From: JBJXHN01 sp046233135
GTDB taxonomy: Bacteria; Pseudomonadota; Alphaproteobacteria; Rhodospirillales; Rhodospirillaceae
Assembly: GCA_046233135.1 (NCBI GenBank)
Contig: JBJXHN010000004.1
Span: forward strand, 124,001 to 188,000
Direction of reading: 5' to 3'
DNA: 64,000 bases
Both the position numbers and the translations under genes were made by a program. Shown one piece after another: positions 57,371 through 64,000 of the stretch. The stretch's first letter is position 1. Each line of letters opens with the position of its first letter. The notes below the pieces were generated by a model. The model had not been told where the DNA came from. It saw nothing but the letters and a program-made list of their open reading frames with translations, and ran no database searches.

Positions 57371-58216
57371 ATGTCCTCACCCCGGGAGTCTCCGCCTCCC
57401 ATATCCGCTGCCGGTCCGGTCCGGCGGTGCCGGCCCTGGGGGCGACTCCTGGCCGGGGCGGCGTTCCTGGGGATGGTGGCGGTGGTGTTCGCCACCGGGC
57501 TGCACCATCAGCTGACCTTCCAGGCCTTCGCCGAAAACCACGAGATGATCGCCGCCTGGGTGGACCGGCACGGGGTGCTGGCCGTAGGGGCCTTCGTGGT
57601 GCTGTATTTCATTGCGGTCACCTTTTCCCTGCCCGGCGCGGTGTGGATGACCCTGATCGGCGGCTATCTGTTCGGGGTGGTGGTCGGCACGGTATATGTG
57701 GTGGTGGCGGCCACCCTGGGAGCCACGGCGATTTTTCTGCTGGCCCGCTACGTGCTGGGGGATGCCTGGCGCCGCAGGGTCGCCGGCCCCACCTTTCGGC
57801 GGCTGGAGGCGGGCTTTCGCGATCATGCCTTCAGTTACTTACTGGTTCTGCGGCTGATCCCCATCTTTCCGTTTTGGCTGGTCAATCTGGTGCCGGCCTT
57901 CGCGGGCGTGTCGCTGCGGACCTATATTCTCGGGACCTTCCTGGGCATCATCCCGGGAACGGTGGTCTACATCAGCCTGGGCAACGGCCTGGGAGCGGTG
58001 CTGGCGAAGGGCGAGAAGCCGGGGCTCGGCGTGATCTTCGACCCCGCCGTGATCGGCCCGCTGATCGGCCTGGCCGTGCTGGCCCTGCTGCCCGTTGCCT
58101 ACAAGAAACTGCGGAGTCGCCCCGATGACCCAATCCCCTCCCCCGACGCCGACGCCACCACCACCGCCGACATCCCAGGCCCCGACTTCCCAGATCCCGA
58201 CCAACCTGAACGTTGA
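57371..58216 (+). CDS. TVP38/VTT-domain membrane protein
   Basis: A 281-residue inner-membrane protein with about six hydrophobic segments. VTT hallmarks: FSLPGAVWMTLIGGYLFG, ATLGATAIFLLARYVLGD and RLIPIFPFWLVNLVPAFAGVSLRTYILGTFLGIIPGT. The C-terminal 35 residues are Pro/Asp-rich. Its last 92 bases overlap, in another frame, the start of a flavin disulfide oxidoreductase gene. VTT proteins next to mercuric-reductase-like enzymes are a recurrent pairing. Start ATG 57371; role unknown. Confidence 0.88.
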   Translation: MSSPRESPPPISAAGPVRRCRPWGRLLAGAAFLGMVAVVFATGLHHQLTFQAFAENHEMIAAWVDRHGVLAVGAFVVLYFIAVTFSLPGAVWMTLIGGYLFGVVVGTVYVVVAATLGATAIFLLARYVLGDAWRRRVAGPTFRRLEAGFRDHAFSYLLVLRLIPIFPFWLVNLVPAFAGVSLRTYILGTFLGIIPGTVVYISLGNGLGAVLAKGEKPGLGVIFDPAVIGPLIGLAVLALLPVAYKKLRSRPDDPIPSPDADATTTADIPGPDFPDPDQPER

Positions 58217-59651
58217 TCTCTGCGTCATCGGCGCCGGCGCCGGCGGGCTGTCGGTGGCGGCCGGGGCGTCGCAGATGGGCGCCTCGGTGGTGCTGATCGA
58301 GCAGGGGGAGATGGGCGGCGACTGCCTCAACGTGGGCTGCGTGCCGTCGAAGGCCCTGCTGGCCGCGGCCCATGCCGCCCAGGCCCAGCGCACCGCCGGC
58401 CGGTTCGGTCTGGAAGCGCGGGAGCCGGTGGTGGACATGGCCAGGGTGCGGGCGCACCTCCGCGAGGTCATCGCCGGCATCGCCCCCATGGACAGCCAGG
58501 AGCGGTTCGAGGGGCTGGGTGTGACCGTGCTGCGCAGCCGCGCCCGCTTCACCGGTCCGCAGACGGTTCAGGCCGGCGAGACCACGGTGACCGCGCGGCG
58601 CGTGGTGGTGGCCACCGGCGCCCGGCCCCTGGTGCCGCCCCTGCCGGGGCTGGCGGACGGACCCTATCTGACCAACGAAACCCTGTTCGACCTGGATCGC
58701 CTTCCCCGCCACCTGATCATCCTGGGCGGCGGACCGATCGGCTGCGAGCTGGCCCAGGCCTACCGGCGGCTGGGGGCGGCGGTGACGGTGGTCGAAATGG
58801 CCTCTCTGCTGAACCGGGAGGACCCGGAATGCGCCGACGTGGTGCGCCGGACCTTGATCGCCGAGGGCGTGGTTCTGCGCGAAGGCCGGCGGGCCAGGGC
58901 GGTGCGCTGGGGGGGCGAGGGAGTGGCGGTGGAGCTGGTCGATCCGGATGGAGCGCCGCCGCCGAAGGGGGAACTGCCCGACCTGGGCGAGACCCTGCGC
59001 GGCAGTCACCTGCTGGTCGCCCTGGGCCGCAAGCCGAGCGTGGAGGATCTGGGGCTGGAAGCGGCCGGAGTTGATTACGGGGCCATGGGCATCCTGGCGG
59101 ATGCCCGGCTGCGCACCTCCAACCCCAAGGTGTTCGCCATCGGCGACGTGCTGGGCGGGATGCAGTTCACCCATGTGGCCGGCTACCACGCCGGGGTGGT
59201 GATCAAGAACGCCCTGTTCCGGCTGCCGGCCAAGGCCGACCTGTCCGCCTGCCCCCGGGTGACCTATACGGCACCGGAAGTGGCCAGCGTCGGCCTGACG
59301 GAGGCCGAGGCCCGGGCGGCGGGCAAGGAGGTGCGGGTGGTCCGCTGGTCGGTGCACGAGAACGACCGTGCCCGGGCGGAACGGCAGACGGACGGGCTGA
59401 TCAAGGTGGTGCTGGACCCCAAGGGCCGCATCCTCGGTGCCACCATCGCCGCCCCGAACGCGGGGGAGATGATCCAGACCTGGGTACTGGCCCTGCACAC
59501 CAGGCAGAAGATTGGCGCGCTGGCGACGATGATCGCCCCCTATCCCACGGTGGGGGAAATCGGCAAGCGGGCGGCCGGGGCCTGGTACAGCCCGTCGCTG
59601 TTCAGCGAGCGGACCCGCAAGGTGGTCCGCTTCCTGGCCCGCTTCGGTTGA
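58125..59651 (+). CDS. Mercuric-reductase-like FAD pyridine nucleotide-disulfide oxidoreductase
   Basis: A 508-residue flavoenzyme. FAD-binding CVIGAGAGGLSVAAGA, the redox-active disulfide GGDCLNVGCVPSKALL, NAD(P)-binding LGGGPIGCELAQAY, FAIGDVLGG, and a dimerisation domain with PTVGEIGKRAAGAWY. The mercury-specific N-terminal HMA domain and C-terminal Cys pair of MerA are absent, so substrate is unknown. The first 25 residues are Pro/Thr-rich and overlap the VTT gene; a downstream start is possible. Probably a membrane-linked redox partner of the VTT protein. Confidence 0.9.
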   Translation: MTQSPPPTPTPPPPPTSQAPTSQIPTNLNVDLCVIGAGAGGLSVAAGASQMGASVVLIEQGEMGGDCLNVGCVPSKALLAAAHAAQAQRTAGRFGLEAREPVVDMARVRAHLREVIAGIAPMDSQERFEGLGVTVLRSRARFTGPQTVQAGETTVTARRVVVATGARPLVPPLPGLADGPYLTNETLFDLDRLPRHLIILGGGPIGCELAQAYRRLGAAVTVVEMASLLNREDPECADVVRRTLIAEGVVLREGRRARAVRWGGEGVAVELVDPDGAPPPKGELPDLGETLRGSHLLVALGRKPSVEDLGLEAAGVDYGAMGILADARLRTSNPKVFAIGDVLGGMQFTHVAGYHAGVVIKNALFRLPAKADLSACPRVTYTAPEVASVGLTEAEARAAGKEVRVVRWSVHENDRARAERQTDGLIKVVLDPKGRILGATIAAPNAGEMIQTWVLALHTRQKIGALATMIAPYPTVGEIGKRAAGAWYSPSLFSERTRKVVRFLARFG

Positions 59652-59667
59652 TGGGCGGGTCCCGTCG

Positions 59668-61149
59668 ATGACGGATCCGCGCGATGGGGCGGCGGAGACC
59701 ACCGTCTCTCCTGCCGACACCGGTTCCCCCCGGCGGCTGCCCGCGCTGCTGCGTCACGGCCTGTCGGCCCGGCTGCTGTGGCTGACCGTGCTGTTCGTGA
59801 TGCTGGCCGAGGTGCTGATCTATCTGCCGTCGATCTCCCGCTTCCGCCTGGTCTATCTGGAAGAGCGGTTGGGGCAGTGTCACCTTGCCCTGCTGGGGCT
59901 GGAAGCCTCGCCGGACGGCATGGTGGACATGCAGCTTCAGGAAAGCCTGCTGTCCATGGCCGGGGCCATTGGCATGACGGCGCGCCGGCCCTATCAGCCG
60001 ACCCTGATGCTGGGGCCGGACATGCCCGACCACGTGAAGGCGGTCTATGACCTGCGCCGCTATCCCGTCTGGCGCCTGATCCGTGACGCCATGGCCACCA
60101 TGCTGGCCGGGGGGCAGGGGGTGATCGCCGTGCAGGGCTGGTCCCCCAAGGACGGCGAGGTGATGATCGAGGCCTTCATCCCCGAAGCCCCGCTGCGGGA
60201 GGCCATGCTCGACTACTCCGGACGCATCCTGCTGCTCAGCCTGGGGATCTCGCTGTTCAGTGCCGCCCTGGTCTATCTGTCCCTGCACCTGCTGCTGGTG
60301 CGGCCCCTGCGCCGGCTGACCGCCAATATGGCCGCCTTCCGTGCCGCCCCGGACGATCCCGGGCGGGTGATCGTGCCCAGCGGCCGCACCGACGAGGTGG
60401 GAATGGCCGAAGAGAGCCTTCAGGCCATGCAGGTGGCCCTGCGCGACGCCCTGACCCAGCGTGCCCGTCTGGCCGGGGTGGGCACGGCCGTGGCCAAGGT
60501 GACCCACGACCTGAAGGGCATTCTGACCACTGCCCTGCTGGAAAGCGACCGGCTGGAGGCCTCCAGCGCCGATCCGGAGGTGAAGGCGGTGACCCAGGGC
60601 ATCGCCCAGGCGGTGGACCGGGCGGTGACCCTGTGCGCCTCCACCCTGCGGTTCGCCAAGGAAGGGCCGCCGGAGGCCCGTCCTCGACGGGTGTCGCTGG
60701 GGCCGGTGATCGAAGCCGCCGTGGCCGATTGCTCGGCCCGCTTTCCCGACCTCGTCTGGTCCGTTGCCACCGAAGAGGACGGGAGGGGGCCGGTGGACGC
60801 CCGGGCCGATCCCTCCCACCTCGGGCGGATTCTGGGTAACCTGCTGACCAACGCCGGCGAGGCCGGTGCGCGAACCGGCACGGTCCTGGTGGAACGCCGC
60901 ACGGCGACAGTCCCCGGGGCGGGACTGCGGCGCTGGGTGGCGGTGACCATCCGCGACGACGGGCCGGGTCTGCCCGAACGGGCGCGGAACAACCTGTTCA
61001 AGCCCTTTTCCGGCTCGGCGCGGGCGGGGGGGACGGGGCTGGGGCTGCCCATCGCCCAGGAACTGGCGCGCGCCCAGGGCGGGGGATTGGAACTGGTTAA
61101 AACCGGAGCGGAAGGCACGGAATTTCGGGTGGATCTCCCTACCCCATAA
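59668..61149 (+). CDS. Membrane sensor histidine kinase (orphan)
   Basis: A 493-residue kinase. TM1 (about 35-55), a periplasmic domain (about 56-190), TM2 (about 193-215), a HAMP-like segment, the phosphoacceptor AKVTHDLKGILTT, and a catalytic domain with GNLLTNAGEAGA, DDGPGLPERARNNLF and GTGLGLPIAQEL. The H-box is HDLKG rather than HELRT. No response regulator is adjacent, so the partner is elsewhere. Starts 17 bases after the oxidoreductase gene, so it may be cotranscribed with it. Confidence 0.92.
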   Translation: MTDPRDGAAETTVSPADTGSPRRLPALLRHGLSARLLWLTVLFVMLAEVLIYLPSISRFRLVYLEERLGQCHLALLGLEASPDGMVDMQLQESLLSMAGAIGMTARRPYQPTLMLGPDMPDHVKAVYDLRRYPVWRLIRDAMATMLAGGQGVIAVQGWSPKDGEVMIEAFIPEAPLREAMLDYSGRILLLSLGISLFSAALVYLSLHLLLVRPLRRLTANMAAFRAAPDDPGRVIVPSGRTDEVGMAEESLQAMQVALRDALTQRARLAGVGTAVAKVTHDLKGILTTALLESDRLEASSADPEVKAVTQGIAQAVDRAVTLCASTLRFAKEGPPEARPRRVSLGPVIEAAVADCSARFPDLVWSVATEEDGRGPVDARADPSHLGRILGNLLTNAGEAGARTGTVLVERRTATVPGAGLRRWVAVTIRDDGPGLPERARNNLFKPFSGSARAGGTGLGLPIAQELARAQGGGLELVKTGAEGTEFRVDLPTP

Positions 61150-61179
61150 CAGCCTTTTTTCTTCTATGAGAAAGGCGGC

Positions 61180-62088
61180 ATGGCATACTTTTCAGGTCCT
61201 TTGATGCCAATTCGGTTGGGGGAGCGGGCCATATTCCACTGGAATCCGGATGAAGAGGAAAGAACGGTCGTTCCGCGCCGCCGCCCGGCCCGCGATCTGC
61301 TCGACCGCATTCCTTTGGACCGCCCCGAAACGGCGGCGGATCTTGGCTGTGGCGACGGGGTCGTGACCCGGGCCATGGCCGCGCGCTGGCCCGAGTCGCA
61401 TCTGTTCGGGGTGGAATCGGACCCTCTGGCCCTCTCTGCGGCCCGGCGGGACGGGACGGCCGGGGGGCGGATTACATATGTGGAATGCTCGGTTGCCCAC
61501 TGGCGGCCGCCGGCGCCTCTGGACCTGGTGGTTTCCAGCTCGGCCCTGCACCGGCTGCCCGACCATGACAGCCTGCTGCCCCGGCTGCTGGGGCTGCTGT
61601 CGGCGCGCGGGGTGCTGGCGGTGCAGATGCCGCGCAACTTTGATGAGCCGTCGCACCGGTGCATTGCCGAGGCGGTGCGCGCCGGTCCCTGGCGGGACCG
61701 GCTGGAGCCGCTGCTGCGCCCGGTTCCGGTGGCGCCGGCCCAACGCTATACGCAGCTGCTGGCGCCCCGGGTGCGCAGCCTGGATGTGTGGGAGACCGTC
61801 TACCACCATTTGCTGGAAGGGCCGGATCCGGTCGCGACCTGGGCTCGGGAAACCACCCTGAAGCCCTTCCTGGCGGTTCTGGAGGCGCCGGAGAGCGACG
61901 CGTTCTATGCCGCCTATGCCGCCCGGCTGAGGCTGCGTTATCCCCCCGGGCCGGATGGCCGGACGCTGTTTCCCTATCGCCGCCTGTTTCTGGTGGCCGC
62001 AGGGCCGCTGGTGGGCGGGCGGGAACCGTATTCGGTGGGGGGAGCGAGCGCCATTGGCGGTGGGCGGGCTCCATATTCGCAAGATTGA
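61180..62088 (+). CDS. Trans-aconitate 2-methyltransferase-like protein
   Basis: A 302-residue class I methyltransferase similar along its length to E. coli Tam: AADLGCGDGVVTRAMAARWP, DLVVSSSALHRLPDHDSLLP, SARGVLAVQMPRNFDEPSHR, and the C-terminal VWETVYHHLLEGPDPVATW and LFPYRRLFLVA. Tam methylates trans-aconitate, a by-product of citrate cycle chemistry. The N-terminal 25 residues differ and may change substrate. A 40-residue Gly-rich tail extends past the domain. Start ATG 61180 gives MAYFSGP; an ATG at 61204 is possible. Confidence 0.8.
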   Translation: MAYFSGPLMPIRLGERAIFHWNPDEEERTVVPRRRPARDLLDRIPLDRPETAADLGCGDGVVTRAMAARWPESHLFGVESDPLALSAARRDGTAGGRITYVECSVAHWRPPAPLDLVVSSSALHRLPDHDSLLPRLLGLLSARGVLAVQMPRNFDEPSHRCIAEAVRAGPWRDRLEPLLRPVPVAPAQRYTQLLAPRVRSLDVWETVYHHLLEGPDPVATWARETTLKPFLAVLEAPESDAFYAAYAARLRLRYPPGPDGRTLFPYRRLFLVAAGPLVGGREPYSVGGASAIGGGRAPYSQD

Positions 62089-62137
62089 TCAAGGGCGTTT
62101 GAGGCACTCTGAACGGGCTGCGAATAAGGAGAGTGCG

Positions 62138-63025
62138 ATGCCCCGCGAAGGGACCGTCAGTGACCACGGCCGCCGCATCGGCCGCGTGATCGATCATATG
62201 GCCGCCCATCTGGACGAGGATCTGGATCTGGCGGTGCTGGCCGAGGTGGCCTGTTTTTCCCCCTGGCATTTCCATCGGATCTATCGCGAGACCGTGGGGG
62301 AAACGCCGGTGGAGACCCTGCGCCGCCTGCGCCTGCACCGGGCCACCGTGGATCTTTTGCGGACGGCCGCGCCGCTCTCCGACGTGGCCCGCCGGGCGGG
62401 TTACGGCTCTGTCGCGGCCTTTTCCCGGGCCTTTGCCGCCTTTGTGGGCCTGCCGCCGGCGGCGTTCCGGGATCAGGCCGCCCGGGGACCGGTGCCACCC
62501 GGGGTTCCCCCTCTTTCCCTTAAGGAGACCCCCGCGATGTCGGAGACCTATGACGTCACCTTTCACGATGTGCCGGCCCTGACGCTGGCCGCGCTGCCCC
62601 ATCAGGGCGATTACAATGCCATCGGGGCGGCGTTCGACCGCCTGATGGCCTGGGCCGGGCCGCGCGGTCTGATCGGCCCGGACAGCCGCAGCTTCGGCAT
62701 TTACTACGATGATCCGGCGGCGGTACCGGCCGCCGACCTGCGCTCTCACGCCTGCCTGCTGGTGCCCGAGGGAACGGCGGCGCCGGACGGCGGCGTTCTT
62801 TTGAGCCAGCCGCCGACCCGGGCGGCGGCGGTGACCCATGTGGGACCCTATGCCCAGCTGGAAGCGGCCTATGCCTGGTTGTACGGCCGCTGGCTGCCGG
62901 CCAGCGGAGAGGAACCCGCCGACCGGCCCTGCTTCGAGGAATACCTGAACGATCCCCGCAGCGTGCCGCCCACCGACTGGCGCACCATGGTCTTCCTGCC
63001 GCTGCGGGATGCGCGGCCGGATTAG
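62138..63025 (+). CDS. AraC-type regulator with GyrI-like effector domain
   Basis: A 295-residue regulator. AraC double helix-turn-helix (about 10-115): FSPWHFHRIYRETVGETPVETLRRLRLHRA and DVARRAGYGSVAAFSRAFAAFVGLPPAAFR. The GyrI-like ligand-binding domain (about 140-293) has VPALTLAALPHQGDYNAIGAAF and FEEYLNDPRSVPPTDWRT. This Rob/SbmC-type architecture senses small hydrophobic or cationic ligands. Start ATG 62138 follows AAGGAGAG. Target genes not identifiable. Confidence 0.94.
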   Translation: MPREGTVSDHGRRIGRVIDHMAAHLDEDLDLAVLAEVACFSPWHFHRIYRETVGETPVETLRRLRLHRATVDLLRTAAPLSDVARRAGYGSVAAFSRAFAAFVGLPPAAFRDQAARGPVPPGVPPLSLKETPAMSETYDVTFHDVPALTLAALPHQGDYNAIGAAFDRLMAWAGPRGLIGPDSRSFGIYYDDPAAVPAADLRSHACLLVPEGTAAPDGGVLLSQPPTRAAAVTHVGPYAQLEAAYAWLYGRWLPASGEEPADRPCFEEYLNDPRSVPPTDWRTMVFLPLRDARPD

Positions 63026-63038
63026 TCCGGCTGCTCCC

Positions 63039-64000
63039 TTAATCCAGCTGGTAGGTCACGGCTTTCAGATAGGCCGATTCCGGCAGCTTCGGATGCAGCG
63101 GATGGTCCGGGCCGGCCGCACCCTGGGCCAGGATGCGGCCGGTGCGGCCGGCCTGGGCGATGCCCCTGGCCGATTCCTCCAGGAACCGGTCCGTGGGCAT
63201 GTGGTGGGAGCAGGAGGCGAGGAACAGAAAGCCGCCCGGTTCCACCAGCGGCGCGGCGAGGCGGGCGACCTTGCGGTAGCCCTTGGCCGCCGGTCCCTGG
63301 TCCTTGCGGGTCTTGGCGAAAGCGGGCGGATCGCAGACGACGACACCGAACCGCTCTCCGGCCTTGGCGCGGCGCTCCATTTCGGCGAAGGCTTCGGCCA
63401 CGCACAGCTCCAGCCGGTCGGCCATTCCGGCCTCCTCGGCGGCGCGACGGGCCAGGGACAGGCCACTTTCACTGCGGTCCAGCAGCACCGCCCGCGTCGC
63501 TCCCCGGGCCAGCGCCAGCAGGCCGAAGGCGCCAGCGTAGCTGTAGACATCCAGCATCGTGCGACCGCGGGCCAGTCCGGCGACGAATGCGCGGTTGGGG
63601 CGCTGGTCGAAGAACCAGCCGGTCTTCTGCCCCGCCAGCGGGTCGGCCAGATAGGTCTGGCCGTTCTCGACGACCGGTACCGGGCCGTCCAGGCTGCCCT
63701 TCATCAGGCTGACCCCCTGGGCCAGCCCTTCCAGGCCGCGCACCGGGGCATCGTTGGACAGCACCACCACGCGCGGCGCCAGGACCTTGTCCAGGGCCTG
63801 GGCGATCTGCGGCAGCAGCTCGTCCATGCCGGCCGTGTTGGCCTGCACCACCACCACGTCGCCCAGGCGGTCGATGATCAGGCCGGGCAGGCCGTCGGCC
63901 TCGCCGTGGATCAGGCGGTAGTGGGGAGACTCGAACAAGGTGTCGCGCAGAGTGCGGGCGCGTGCAAGTCGGGCGGCGATCCAGCCGCCGTCGATGACGG
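63039..64000 (-). CDS. RlmI-like 23S rRNA methyltransferase, partial (5' end outside window)
   Basis: The frame stays open to the window edge, so the N terminus (PUA domain in RlmI) is missing. Seen: HGEADGLPGLIIDRLGD, FDQRPNRAFVAGLARGRTMLDVYSYAGAFGLLA (motif I region), VVCDPPAFAKTR (motif IV) and a C-terminal SCSHHM segment. Matches the RlmI/YccW family modifying cytosine of 23S rRNA, e.g. C1962. Convergent with the AraC-type gene, 13 bases apart. Confidence 0.9.
   Translation of the reverse strand, partial: VIDGGWIAARLARARTLRDTLFESPHYRLIHGEADGLPGLIIDRLGDVVVVQANTAGMDELLPQIAQALDKVLAPRVVVLSNDAPVRGLEGLAQGVSLMKGSLDGPVPVVENGQTYLADPLAGQKTGWFFDQRPNRAFVAGLARGRTMLDVYSYAGAFGLLALARGATRAVLLDRSESGLSLARRAAEEAGMADRLELCVAEAFAEMERRAKAGERFGVVVCDPPAFAKTRKDQGPAAKGYRKVARLAAPLVEPGGFLFLASCSHHMPTDRFLEESARGIAQAGRTGRILAQGAAGPDHPLHPKLPESAYLKAVTYQLD

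Overview
The window is about 64 kb of high-GC chromosome from an alphaproteobacterium, most likely of the Rhodospirillales (inference). Support comes from the gene orders rpmH-rnpA-yidD-yidC-engB-argB and SRP RNA-dnaX-ebfC-recR, a DUF2336 protein, a two-domain cold-shock protein, coq7-type ubiquinone synthesis and several chemotaxis and redox-sensing proteins. No replication origin, rRNA operon or photosynthesis gene is present.

Region 1 (1-4.16 kb) is the right end of a transposable Mu-like prophage: tail-fibre and receptor-binding type genes, a Com-like zinc-finger regulator overlapping a D12-class DNA adenine methyltransferase, two small helical proteins on the opposite strand, and a lipoprotein. 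Two 19-bp direct repeats exactly 22 bp apart lie just inside the presumed end at about 4162, as expected for MuA-type transposase sites. Host sequence follows, starting with a terminator and tRNA-Ala(CGC).

Region 2 (4.3-24.5 kb) is ordinary chromosome: yggT, DUF167, argG, rlmN, an OmpA-like lipoprotein, a dienelactone hydrolase, a glutathione transferase, gloB with a divergent methyltransferase, coq7, dsbB, a DedA-like protein, a large chemoreceptor and a MmgE/PrpD protein. It also holds a less ordinary pair: a cyclic-nucleotide-binding TPR protein preceded by a 27-bp triple repeat and followed by a divergent FGGY kinase. A double cold-shock protein ends it.

Region 3 (25-33.2 kb) has a complete branched-chain amino-acid ABC transporter operon, an AT-rich and probably imported methyltransferase, a stand-alone Lrp ligand-binding domain, and an overlapping PAS plus chemoreceptor pair. 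The pair resembles Aer split into two proteins, as in CetB/CetA.

Region 4 (33.2-46.6 kb) is informational and biosynthetic: sufE, SRP RNA with its own promoter and terminator, dnaX-ebfC-recR, a WYL regulator, rmuC, a CNT nucleoside transporter, def-fmt-truA, and dapE-dapD.

Region 5 (47-52 kb) is a signalling block: a PAS-GAF-GGDEF diguanylate cyclase, a DUF2336 protein and a membrane PAS-PAS sensor whose first PAS looks FixL-like.

Region 6 (51.8-64 kb) has a HAD nucleotidase, argB, engB, yidC, yidD, rnpA and rpmH on the minus strand. These are followed by a VTT membrane protein overlapping a flavin disulfide oxidoreductase, an orphan histidine kinase, a Tam-like methyltransferase, an AraC/GyrI regulator, and a partial RlmI-like rRNA methyltransferase running off the window.
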